Positions 35,005 to 46,500 of a stretch of 64,000 bases of DNA are shown here, one piece after another; positions within the stretch are counted from its first letter, which is position 1, and the number at the start of each line of letters is the position of its first letter. The notes below the pieces were generated by a model that saw only the letters and a program-made list of their open reading frames with translations, searched no databases and had not been told where the DNA came from. The stretch is taken from contig NC_134536.1 in assembly GCF_050624435.1 (NCBI RefSeq), forward strand, positions 130,664,758 to 130,728,757. The letters run 5' to 3'. This DNA is from Tenrec ecaudatus. Lineage: Eukaryota > Chordata > Mammalia > Afrosoricida > Tenrecidae. The position numbers and the translations under genes were made by a program.

Positions 35005-35526
35005 CCCTCCCCCCAAAACCAGTGCCCTGCCTATCACAAATCAGGCATTTTTTTTTGTCACGCACTGTTTTTCAGTCTTTTCAAAATTTCTATAATAGTT
35101 TGAGTAACAATCTGACCTGGTGGAACAAGTCGACATTTTTGTCCACTTGGGAAGTTGACCGATACCCCAAATGAGGTTTGTCATCAATTGCCATTTCACT
35201 TTGTGCAAAACGAGAAAACCACTCGTGCATTAGAGTTTTTCCCATACCGCTGTCCTCATAAGCTACGCTTAACACCCCAACAGTTTCTGCAGCATTGTTC
35301 CCGAGCAGGAGCCAAAATTCCATAGCCACAAGCTGTTCTCTTAAATCCGTCATCACAAAAAAAGAGGTTCGAATGCAACTGCTTTTACCAAAAAATTCGC
35401 TGTGACCAGAGAGAACCTTCCCAGGCAATGCCACTGGGTGCACTAACTCAGAGTGAGTTAATCAATGCTCGCCTAGCTGGAAAAATATATACTACAAAAG
35501 CTCTACTCCATTCCGTTTTGGGGGGG
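35005..35526 (-). mobile_element. Mariner-family transposon, internally deleted
   Basis: A minus-strand frame at 35443-35090 encodes the N-terminal helix-turn-helix region of a mariner transposase (GNNAAETVGVLSVAYEDSGM, then HEWFSRF and a DDKPHLGYRSTS stretch, the usual 'sGRPsts' position). The catalytic D,D34D domain is missing. Candidate inverted ends are CCCCCCAAAAC at about 35009-35018 and its complement at about 35515-35526, each next to a TA. It is inserted in a minus-strand L1. Family placement beyond mariner is not possible by eye. Confidence 0.75.
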
Positions 35527-35559
35527 TATGCCTTCATACATGTTACAGCCCCACCAGCA

Positions 35560-35611
<52 letters not shown>

Positions 35612-36000
35612 GGGGGGTCCCAGTCTCTCTGCACCGTCTCCAGCATGGGTGCTTTGGCTTTGTTCAACTCTGGACTCAATGCCGGGGTAACGTGGAAGCT
35701 CATCATTGCTTGGAGTTGCATCTACCGGATGGCTTGTGACCATAATCATTCATTCCTTGGTGTGTTTGCTCACCACCTGATGTCTCCTTTGGTGAAGTGT
35801 TCATAGTCTTCGCCCAATTTTTAATTGGATTATTAGTCTTGTTCTTGTTGAGCTATTACCGTTTTCTAAAGCGTTTAGAGATTAATTCCTTGCCCAATGT
35901 ATGGTGGCCATCCCCCACCCCCACATCGAAGTTTTCTAAAGATTGGAGAGATGAGCCCCTTGTCCAATGCATTGTTACCAAAAAATATTTTTTTGGGTGA
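35527..36000 (-). mobile_element. Older L1, minus orientation (part 2, beyond the mariner)
   Basis: 'acatgttacagccccaccagcagt' continues the reversed ORF2, a (TG)n tract follows at 35563-35610, and 'tcgcccaatttttaattggattattag' and 'gagattaattccttgcccaa' are further ORF2 3' motifs. Confidence 0.65.
35563..35610 (+). repeat. (TG)n microsatellite
   Basis: About 23 TG units inside the minus-strand L1 next to the mariner. Confidence 0.95.
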
Positions 36001-36779
36001 GTTCTCTAGAGAAGTAAAACTAGTGGTGGTGGTAAGTGTTGTACAAGGAAGGAAATGTATATGCAGAAAGAACCCAGACAACCCTGGAAATAGGCAAGTC
36101 ATCCTGCCACAGGCTGTGCCACTAGTGAGACATGAGGACTGGTTGCTGTCATTTTGCTGTGTCTTCTTTAATTTTTTTTTTTTTTGCTCGTGCTGGGTTC
36201 TCTGTTTCTCTTAATTTTCTATCCTGACTTCCTTTTTTGTGCGTGGACTTCCTTGTACTTTCCCCCCTCACTGTCACTTGATGTGTTTTTATTAGCCCTT
36301 TATGATGTTTCTGGGGTTTGTAAGTTAGGTTTTCCCAGTTTCTTCTTCTCCTATTTAAAACAATCTGTTTTCTCTAGCAAACTACTTGCCTTCTTTCCAT
36401 TCGATTGTTTGATAACTACCCCATTCCCTCTATTTTCTTTGTATTTACCTTCAAGATATCTGGTCCCCAATTTTTCAATCTTGTCGTTTCATTTTTGGAA
36501 GACCAATGACTGCTTCATATCAAGTACCCCTCTTCAACAACACAAAGGGAGACTCCACATGTGGACTTCTCCAGATGGAATACCCGGAAATCAAATTGAC
36601 TACATCTGTGGGAAGAAACAGTGGAGAAGCCCAATGTCAGCAGCTAAAACCAAGCCGGGGTTTGGCTGTGGAATAGATCACCCATTGTTTATATAGAAGT
36701 TCAGATTGGAGTTGAAGAAAATTAAAAGAAGTACAAGAAAGTCAAAGTACTACCTTACATATATCCTACCTGAATTATG

Positions 36780-38711
36780 AGAACGTTTTTCCATTTTAAC
36801 AATCGTATTATTGGAGGCTCATATAGCTCTTACCACAATCCATACATACATCCTTTGTGTCAAGCACATTTGTACATTTGTTGCTATCATCATTCTCAAA
36901 ACATTTGCTTTCTACTTGAGCCCTTGGTATCAGCTCCTCATTTTTTGCTTCCCTTCCTCAAGAATTTATAAATTATCAAGGATTCCTCAAGAATCCTTGA
37001 TAATTTATAAATTATTAGTATTTTGTCATGTTTTACACTGTGTGATGTCTCCCTCCACCCACTTTTCTGTTGTCCGTCCCCCAGGGAGGGGTTATATGTA
37101 GATCATTGTGATCAGTTTCCCCTTTCTCCCCAACCTTCCCCTTCTCTTGGTATCACTACTCTCATTATTGGCCCTGAGGGGTTTATCTGTCCTGAGTTCC
37201 CTGTGTTTCCAGCTCTTATCTGTACCTATGTACATCCTCTGGTCTAGCCAGATTTGTAACGTAGGATTGGGATCGTGATAATGGGGCGGGGAGGAAGCTT
37301 TAAAAAACTAGAGGAAAGTTGTATGTTTCATCGTTGCTATAATGCACCCTGACTGGCTCGTCTCTTCCCGATGACCCTTCTGTACAGGGATGTCCAATTG
37401 CCTACAGATGGGCTTTGGGTCTCCACTCCCCCTCATTTGCATTGATATGATTTTTTGTTCTGGGTCTTTGATGTCTGATACCTGATCCCATTGACACCTC
37501 ACGATCACATAGGCTGGTGTGCTTCTTCCATGTGGTACCTCAGCCACTTGTTTATCTTCAAGCCTTTAAGATCCCAGACATTATATCTTTTGACAGATGG
37601 GCACCATCAGCTTTCTTCATCACATTTGCTATGCACCCATTTTTTCTTCAGTGATCGTGTTGGGAAGGTATCAGGGAATGCCAGGTTATTAGAACAAAGT
37701 GTTCTTGTATTGAGGGAGTACTTGAGTGGAGGCCCAATGTCCATCTGATACCTTAATACTAAACCTATAAGTATATGCACACAGATCTATTTCCCCATTG
37801 TCATATATAAATATTGTTACATATGTACATGCCTGTATTTAAACCTCTATATAAATGCCCTTTGCCTCCTAGTTCTTTCCTCTATTTCCTTTGCCTTTCC
37901 TCTTGTCCCACTATCATACTCCGCCTTCATTTGGGTTTCAGTAATTCCTCTCAGTTACATTGCCCTTGATCACATCCTACCTGGTATCCTACGTGCTCTT
38001 TGCCATCACTTTTAGATCACTTGTTGTTCCCTTGTCCCTGGGTTTGTTAACACCCACTTCCTTTCCCCACCTTGCCTCTCCCATGTCCCCTCCGGAACCA
38101 TCAGTCCCATTGTTTTCTCCTCTGGATTGTTTGTCCTACCCATCTTATCTTGGTAGACCTGCAGAGATAATAATATGCACAAAAACAAGGCAGAGCAAAA
38201 CCAAACAACAACAAAAAACAATGGCAAAAGCCTATTAATAGTTCCAGGTCTGTTTGCTGACCTATAGGGGTGTTTTCCGATCTTGTCTGATAGGGTACCA
38301 CGCCCTGACCCCAAAGTCTATTTTTGCTATTCCCCAGACTTCATTGCTTTGCTTCCCTTGCTGCTCTGTTCCACACCCTTATCGTTTCACCCAAGTTTGG
38401 TGGGATCAGATCAGGTGCAATTCCTACACTGTGCCTTCAGTGTTGTCCCCCATAGCACTGTGAGTCAGTGAAGGATGCTGTGTCTTATTGTGGGGCCGGC
38501 CCTATGGTCCTTTCTGGGCATTGGAATATCGTCCTCAGGGCTTGGTGGGTCAGGATGTGTTCCCCTCTCTCTTCTTCCCTCTTCATTTGCTCCTGTGTGC
38601 TCTGATTAGACGTGTCCCTCTCCCTGAGCTTTAGCTTCAGCACTGTCCTCTTAAGTAAATTCTTTCGAGAGGAGAGGGAGGGTGTCCACACAATTGGGTT
38701 TGGGGTTGGTC
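36780..38711 (-). mobile_element. Lineage-specific L1 3' end, long copy (1.9 kb)
   Basis: It carries the same ordered landmarks as 25.93-28.37 kb: the terminal block at 36.80-37.15 kb, the 'gcttgtttatcttcaagcct' block at 37.55 kb, the 'ggaaccatcagtcccattgt' region at 38.1 kb and the 'gcaattcctacactgtgcct' region at 38.4 kb. A 16-base direct repeat, 'atcaaggattcctcaagaatc'-type, around 36960-37010 repeats 'aatttataaattatcaagg'. It abuts an RTE fragment. Confidence 0.75.
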
Positions 38712-39642
38712 TCCCAGCCCATCAAGAACGTTTTAAGAATAGATTTGATGTGCTGAACGCTAATGGCAGAAGACTGGATGAGCTGTGGGAAGACATCAAG
38801 AGCATTCTACCTGAAGAAAGCAAAAGGTTATTAAAGAGCTAGGACAGAATTAAAAGATCAACGTGGATGTCAGAAAAGATTCTGAAATTTTGAACTTCTG
38901 AACTAGCAGTCCAACGTGTAACCACCATGACCCCAGGGCTCCTTAACTGCAGAGCAACTAAGGCAAATGGAATAAATGAAGAAGTCAAAGAAATGAACAG
39001 AAAATTTCAAAGTGCAGCTCAAAGAGACAAAGTACAGTACTATAATGACATGTGTAAAGACCTAGCGCTAGAAAATCAAAAAAGGTAGAACACGTCAGAA
39101 GAACTCAAGGAAAAAAAGTATCAAGCCTCGAGTTGTACTATTGAAAGATTCTGTGGGCAAAATATTAATGATGCAGAAAACATCAAAAGAAGATAGAAAG
39201 AATAAAATGGTACTGTAGCAAAAATAATTAGCTGACATTAATTATAAATAATTAGCTGTTTCAGGAAGGGGAGGTAGCATATGATCAGGAACCGTTTGTC
39301 CTGAAGGAAGAAGTACAAGCTGCACTGAAGGTCTGAATGAAAAACAAGGGTCCAAGAATAGATGAAATATCAATGTTCGGTATTTGATGGAATGAAATGT
39401 TTAGCAAGCTAATAAAGCACTGGATGCATTCATTCGTGCATGACAAGATATTTGGAAGATAGCAACCTGGCCAAATGACTGAAAGAGATCCACATTTATA
39501 CCCATTCCCATGAAAGGTGGCACAACGGAATGCACAAATTATAGAACAATATCATTGACAGCACACGCAAGTAATGTTTTGCTGAAGACCATTCAACAGG
39601 GATTGTAGCTTTAGATCATCAGGCAGCTGTTAATCTAGAGGT
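38712..39642 (+). pseudogene. RTE/BovB-like LINE, ORF fragment (part 1)
   Basis: The decayed frame reads RFKNRFDVLNANGRRLDELW, then a region like the BovB linker ahead of the reverse transcriptase ('aagaaatgaacagaaaatttcaaagtgc', 'tactataatgacatgtgtaaag') and palm motifs at about 39.3-39.6 kb. An AfroSINE scrap lies at 38.89-38.95 kb and a full SINE interrupts at 39.64 kb. Stops are frequent. Confidence 0.7.
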
Positions 39643-39795
39643 CCAGCAGCCTTAGTGGCGTAGTGGGTACATTTGGAACCAACAGCTTGCTCTGTGGGAG
39701 AAAGATGGGGCTTTCCACTCAGTCTCTGACACCTCCTCTGTCCCCGAGGGTCACTGTGAGTCGGCACCAACCAGATGGCGGTGAGTTTTTGAGGT
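39643..39795 (+). mobile_element. AfroSINE inserted in the RTE LINE
   Basis: 'ggtccagcagccttagtggc', 'gagaaagatggggctttcca', 'cactgtgagtcggcaccaac'. The RTE reading frame resumes on the far side. Confidence 0.85.
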
Positions 39796-40430
39796 GATTC
39801 AGAAATTCAGGCTGGATTCAGAAGAGGACATGGAACAAGGAAGACCATTGATGATGTCCGATGGATCTTGGCTGAAAGCAGAGAATGCCAGAAAGAGATT
39901 TACTCGTGTTTTATTGACAATGTCGAGGCATTCAGCTGTGTTCTTCACAATTCATCACAAAGCTATGGAAAGGCTTGAGAAGAATGGGAATTCCAGCATT
40001 GAATGGGACCATGAGGAACCGATACGCAGATCGAGTCAGTTGTGTGAAGAGAACAAGGGATCCTGCACGGTGTGAAGCTGGGAAAGGTGTGTGTCGGATT
40101 TATCCAGTCTGTGCGCAGAGAAACTGCACTATCTGAAGAGGAGCCTGGGGGGCTTATTAACAACCTGCAATATGCAGACGCCACAACCGTGTTTGGGAAA
40201 AGCGAGGAGGACTTGAGGCACTTGCTGATGCAAACCAAGGTTTGCAGCTTTCAATAGGGATTACAACTTAATGTAAAGAAAACCCAAATCCAGACGATTG
40301 GATCAACAGGTAATGTGATCAATGGAGAACAAAACTGCAGTTATCCAGGATTTTGTCTTTCTTAGATCCACAGTCACTGCTCATTCAAGTGGTTGGCAAG
40401 AGGTGACTGAGAATCCCAGTGAGAGGTACG
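39796..40430 (+). pseudogene. RTE/BovB-like LINE, reverse transcriptase fragment (part 2)
   Basis: Resumes after the SINE. It contains FRLDSEEDMEQGRP and, at 40072-40257, LINNLQYADATTVFGKSEED, where the family's catalytic YADD is changed to YADA. After about 40260 it reads 'cttaatgtaaagaaaaccca'. It is not functional. Confidence 0.75.
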
Positions 40431-40444
40431 TTGTTCCTCTGGTA

Positions 40445-40720
40445 AGGTGCTGTCCTACGTAATTATTAAGCTTTTTTTAGACTTAGCATATAAGTCACAT
40501 AACATACAATTCAAGAGTTCAACCACTTTGGGAAGAGTTGTACCGTCATCACCACAATCCGTTTTAGAACATTATCTTCTTCGTGTACTCATCATTATCA
40601 GCTGTCTTCCCCCCAAACCTCCCCCACCACACCCCCAGGGAACCATGAACTCAACCACTGTCTCTATAGATTGGCTTACCCTGGATTTCATATACAGAAA
40701 ATCATTTAAAAAAAACAACC
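40445..40720 (-). mobile_element. Older L1 3'-UTR fragment
   Basis: 'agacttagcatataagtcacataacatac', 'gtaccgtcatcaccacaatc' and 'aaccatgaactcaaccactg' are reversed L1 3'-UTR motifs. It directly follows the RTE fragment. Confidence 0.5.
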
Positions 40721-41229
40721 CAAAAACCCAACAATAACAAAACAGAGAAAAACTCAAAAGAAAAGAAACCAAATTATGAAAAGCTAAAACAACTAGAATT
40801 GAATAAAAATATGGATCAAGTGATAAAGTGTAAAATTTTAACCCAAATGCACCGGCAATAATCCACTTTCCAATGTATTTCACGTGACAGCAAGTCTATT
40901 CACACCCCTTAGCTATTGTCAGAGAGGATTCATCTGAGCCGTAATCCATATGTATTTACTCTTCACTTTTTTAAATAAACTGGAAAAACCTTAACATGGG
41001 TCCAAATGGAGATCAAATGATATTACACTTTACCCTATGTTTACCATACTCGACTTTACAATGCTCTCTGTCGGACGACCATTCATATCCCCAAGCTATG
41101 ATCAGAGGGGATTCATGAGAGGTTAATCCAGGTGTGCACGCTGTAAATGGATTTGGGGTTTCCACGGTCATTCATCGCCTTCTGCACACCAGGTGTTCAC
41201 AGTGTAAGCGTTGATTCCATTCCCTCCTT

Positions 41230-41460
41230 AGGGTTTTGTTCTTTACAATCCTTGGATCACACAGTCTGGTGTGCTTGTTCCATGTGGACCTCGTTGACTG
41301 TTTGAAGACAAGCCTTTAAGACCCCAGAGCTATTCCTTCTGAGAGCTGGCCACCATCTGGTTTCTTCACCACACTTTGCGACAGCACTCAGACCTTCAGT
41401 GATCTCTTCATGAGGGTGTGTTGCTCCTTTTATTGATTGTTCTTTTTATGTATTGCAGTT
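41230..41460 (-). mobile_element. Older relative of the L1 3'-end block
   Basis: The motifs 'cacagtctggtgtgcttgttccatgtgga', 'aagcctttaagaccccag' and 'accatctggtttcttcacca' match the internal block of the family with more divergence. Flanking 40.98-41.23 and 41.46-41.88 kb look like older L1 or unclassified sequence. Confidence 0.55.
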
Positions 41461-41889
41461 GAGAGATTTGACTCCAAGCTCACCGACTCAACTTTCCATT
41501 GTTTCCATTCCATCACTTTGTTCTTTTCAAGTTGCCTAATTCTGCTATCTTAGTATGGACCTTTGCATTTCTAATTGGGTTTTGTGGTAAGGTTATTTTC
41601 TTTTTTTTCTTTTCACCTGAGGCGCTCTGTGTCTTTTTCTCCACCCAGTGAAAGCACCTGAACATGATTCTTCTGAATACGTTTCCTGGTTGCTTCAGAA
41701 CTTACTTTTCAGAAAGTTCCTTTGGATCTGGGTATTTTTCTTTCTTGGTTCTTCATATTGACTGAGATGGACTACGGTCTCTCTGACATTTGGCCCAGCT
41801 GCTAGGGAGGAAGGGAGGACAGCTATGTGGGAATAGTTGGCTCTCTAAGTTGGTGCAGCAAAGAAGTAATAGAAATCACAAAAAGGCAG

Positions 41890-42540
41890 TGAAATGATTA
41901 AAAACATTTTTCCTTTCTTAAATCATTTTATTGGGGGCTTGTACACTCTTATCACAATCTATACATGCATCCTTTGTGTCAAGCACATTTGTACATTTGT
42001 TGCCATCACCATTCTCAAAACATTTGCTTTCTACTTGAGCCCTTGGGATCAGATCCTCATTCCCCCCCTCCCATCCTGTCCCCTCCCTCACAAACCCTTG
42101 ATAATTTATAAATTATTATTATTATTTTGTCATGTCTTGCCCTGTCTGACATTTCCCTTCACCCACTTTTCTGTTATCTGTCCCTCAGGGAGGGGGCCAC
42201 ATGTAGATCCTTGGGATTGGTTCTCCCTTTCTACCCCACCTTCCCCTTCCCCTCCTGTTATCTCTACTCTCATTATTGGTCCTGAAGAGTTTATCTGTCC
42301 TGAATTCCCTGTGTTTCCCATTCTTATCTGTACCAGTGTACGTCTTCTGGTCTAGCTGGATTTGTAAAGTAGAATTGGGATCATGATAGCAGGGGAGAGG
42401 AAGCATGACTGGCTGGTCTCCTCCCATGATCCTTCTGTAAAGAGGATGTCCAGTTGCCTAAAGATGGGCTTTGGGTCCCCACTCTGCACTCCCCCTCATT
42501 CACAAAATAAAAATTTTTTTAAATAAAAAAAAAAAAAAAG
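41890..42540 (-). mobile_element. Lineage-specific L1 3' end
   Basis: It carries the terminal motifs ('aaatcattttattgggggct', 'caaaacatttgctttctact', 'gataatttataaattattat', 'cacatgtagatccttgggat') followed by the 'gagaggatgtccagttgcct' segment, ending at an A-rich stretch at 42500-42540. It lies just 3' of the TREM1 terminal exon. Confidence 0.75.
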
Positions 42541-43462
42541 ACAAAATGAGAATCAATGTGCTGTCTAGGCTGCCTCTTCCCTCGGTCGGGTGTATGTGGT
42601 TGGCATCTTGTTTAAATGCGATGTGGCAGGTTCCCTTCTGGGTCATGGTGAGCAGTGGGGTCCTTGTCGCTGGCGTGGAGGCGCATGTGGAGTGCCCTGA
42701 GGAGTGAGTGGCCACAGCATTGTGGCTGGGTGACATTGCTCTATCCGAGGGCCCGCTGCCCTCTGAGGGTGGAACTGACCATGGCACCCCTTCTTCTGTC
42801 TGTGTCCACCGTCTCTGTGGTGTGGGCAATTTGGTTCACTTAGCTTTTATCTTGTCTTCCAACCTTCCAGGCACCTGGTTTCTTTTTCATGCAGATTCGC
42901 TCCTGATTGCTGTAGAGGGCTTTTCCCATGCCTGGGTCTGGGTGACCAGGAAGTCCTTTCCCATGGTGCCTTATCTTCTCCTCACTCCACCATTTTCCAC
43001 ACTCATTTCCAAGAGGTCCATTCCAAAAGGACCACAGCTCCTGGAGAAACGAGGGTCCAGGTGGCAGGAAAACCGAATAGGTCTGCACTTGGAACGTGAC
43101 CATGTCAGGTTCAAAGTCATGGTCCAGGTCAAAGCCGAGTGGCAAAGGGAACGGCTGTGCCCACGCCGCTTCAAGATCGCCCACAACACAACAGCATTGA
43201 AAGGCACTGATCTCTGTATTTACTGCAAACACTCGGCCACTGGAGGGGATGGAGGGCCAGAGCGGTGGGGGTGCAGAGCACACAGCCAAGATTATGGGGA
43301 AATTAAGGCATGGGCAGGAAATAGAAAGTGGGGTTCCAGGTTTTAGAAATTCCCTCAGGGAGAGGTCCCATTCTGCCCTTGTTCCCCTTCCACCCTACTG
43401 CACCCATCCCCCTCTTCCGGCACGACTGACGGGGCAGAAGTCCTCCGCTTCGGTTCCTGGGT

Positions 43463-43565
43463 CTAGTGCGCTGACCTCTGTGTGACTATCAGCAGGACAG
43501 TGAAGACCAGAGCCTTGCTTAGGATTCCACACGCCACAGGAACGACAATGCTGAACACGGAGACC
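43463..43565 (-). CDS. TREM1: TREM1 exon 4 (transmembrane segment and short tail, stop)
   Basis: Acceptor CCCCCACAG opens the exon in phase 2. It encodes 33 residues with a hydrophobic helix containing ILSKALVF, where the Lys is the DAP12-pairing residue, and ends at a TAG at 43465-43463. The tail is a few residues and has no tyrosine motif, as in TREM1. Confidence 0.88.
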
Positions 43566-46500
43566 CTGTGGGGGAGAGGTGACTTGATGCTGCTGCTGAC
43601 AGTGACGGCGCCTCCCACGTGCGTGTTCACTGTACATTCCCCTCATGTCCCTTTCTCTTCTACTTAGATGCCTCCCGCGCTTTCCCCCTGCTGACTGGAC
43701 ATCTCGCTATGTCTCCTTGCCCAAACTGCTGGGTAGTCCCAGATCTAGTAGAGGATATGGGATCTATGCCCAGAAGCTGTTGCTGCCATGCTGGAAAGTG
43801 AGCATCGGTCACCTGCTTTCTCCTCTCAGCACCATGACCTCCTTCCTGGGACATTCACCTCACCCCCTTCATCTCCGTTTCCTCCTTTTCCATCCTAGCC
43901 ACTATCTCAGGACTTGATTTTTTAAAAAGACATTTGTAAGCCATTTCTGTAAACATCAATAGACACAAGAAAGACTTTGTTTGTTCTTTGCCTCCGTTTG
44001 CAAGCTACACTACCTTGGGACACCTAACCCGTGGACTGTGTTGCTATAATTTGAGGTTCCTTCAAGACCTGCTTCGCCGCACCATTGGAATTTACATCTC
44101 TTGAGCTGGGGACTGTCAGATCCTGTCATCTAGCTGACTTTTGGTGACCTGCCTTGCTGTTTGCTGCCTGTGCCTGGATAGACTGAATTGCTCTAGGCCC
44201 TCAAGACTTGAAGGAATGCCAGTGTCTCACAACTGTCCCATGGGAATGAGTTGTACTGAGCTATTTGTACTGCTTTATAATTTAATTAACTGTTTATTTC
44301 TTATGTTATATATCTATCTGTATAAATATAAGCATAAACATATATATATATTAGCATTTTGGTTTTGTTTCTCTAGAGAACCCTATCTAACACATGGGCG
44401 AAGGGAGACAATGGACAGTGTAAGATACAAAATAACAATATTATATCCCTCAAGGATTCATGAGAGTGGGAGGGTGGAGAAGGGAGGGGAAAAAAGAGGA
44501 GCTGATACCAAGGGTTCAAGTAGAAAGAAAATGTTTTGGAAACATTGATGGCCACCTAAGTATATGTGTTCTTAATACAATTGAATGGTGGGTGGTTATA
44601 AGATTTGTAAGAGCCCCCAAATAAAATGATTTATTTAAAAAAGAATGGATAAGCAAAGAAAACAATCTTAGTGTCTAAAACCAGGATGATGGTTTCAAAT
44701 GGAAACTCTAAATGATGCGTTTTCAATGGAGAGAAAAAGATGCCGTCACTGAAACTACAATGACAAAGACTGAGTGGCAACGTTGAAGACTAGATTTAGC
44801 GGGAAAAATAACAACACGTTTATCGTGAGCAGCACATCTCTGTGGCAACATGTGTAAGCAGGAAGGACGACTAGAAGAGAAGGTGGAGAAAGATTCATGA
44901 GACAGTGGGAATATAGAATGGAGCTTTGGGGGGAGACTGGGGGAGGAGTGAATTCTGGCTCTCTTAATTCAATGTTTCATGGAGACGCATTGTAAGATTA
45001 ATTGACGCTGAATAAAAAGCTGTGATAAAGTATGCGGCAGGTCTATCTACACCCTGGAGAATTGTGCAAAGCACCGAGGGTCACATTTCACCTCCGGAAA
45101 TTCGGACTGACTGGTCTGCGGTTAGGGCACACGCATCGATATTAAGAACCGGATGGAAGCAATAGCAAACAGGTGCTGCAGGTCATTCCGCCATGCAGGT
45201 CCTGCGGAGAGCCATTGGGTCTTTACAGCTCTGGTGCTCGAGCGTCCCTACCGGTCAGATGAAGAAACTGCAACCAGAGTGGTGAGAAGCTGGGCTGGGG
45301 GTGGTGGCAAGGCCAATGGCAAACTCACTGCCATTGGGCAGAAAGCTGCTCCTTGAGAGAAGGAGGAGGCCTTCTGCTCCCCACAGGATCACTCCTATTC
45401 TGCCCTGTAGCGGGGGGGGGGGGGGGGGGTGTCTACTAGGAAGCCCTTGCAGTTCACTCAAAGTGCCCTTTCCTTCTAACTACTACCTCGCTGTGCACGT
45501 GAGCTGGAGGGCCAGCTGGGAGTTAGCCCCTGCCGCCTTCCCCCTCTGGGAGTTTCAGGCCCAGACAGGGACCTCCAGGCGGCTTCTGCCCTCCCCCATC
45601 CTTTGCCGCTCCTTCCTTTCAGCACCCGCATTGGTGAACAAAAGGCTCGATATCTCACTAGAGGCCCAGAGGCCTGACAATCATACCTGATGACATCTGC
45701 CACCTTGGTGGAGTTGACTCTGAAGCCAGGAGAGGAGACCGTGGAAGTTGGATGGGTTCTTTTCGGACTCGTGGGGCGGGTCAAAGGAAGGATAGTTTTC
45801 TCAGTGGGATCCTGGCTGGAGGTGCCCGAAAGACCTGCCAACAGACACAATTTGAGGAGAACCATCAACCTCGGGACCAAGCAGCAGCAGGCCAGGTGGG
45901 CTTGGGGGAGAGTGCACAGTTATAAGTGAAGTGGGGATTGCTGAGCTCAACCCAGGATCTGGCCTGAATGACTCAGCTTGAGTGCTTTTTCACACCCTTC
46001 CCTCCCTCCCTCCATGGACTGCAAAAGAGGGTCATTTCTGTTCTAACTAGAAGTTCCCCGTCACTGGAGGAGGAAGCACTTAACTTTGTTCTACTAGAAA
46101 TGCAAACCCTACTGTAAGACTAGCCAAGACATTTCTACTAAAAGTGACATGACTTGCTGGCATCTTACCCCCAGTCCACAAGGGTCAATCATTAGACTAT
46201 AGACTCTGTACTGGAAAGGGTGCCACTGTCACCCAAACATGAGCAGCAGGGGCTGGTTTGAGGTGTTCAAATACTAGGATGGATAGGTTGGCGGATGGCT
46301 ATATGGATGCATGATGGGTGGAGGAGGATGGATGGGTTGTTGGAAGCTGGGTAGATAGATATGGAGGAGCAGGTGAGTAGATGAATGGATGCATGGGAGA
46401 TAGGTGGATAGACATATGGAGGGATACGTAGATAGATATGTGGAAATTAAGGGGTGGTAGTGTAAAAATGAACCTTTGGGGCAGGGTTTTCTTTTGCTAG

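Noticed and set aside
42708..43346. 212-codon plus-strand frame next to TREM1
   Set aside because: It lies antisense to the TREM1 3' region. The aligned region in copy C (51.0-51.48 kb) does not keep it open.
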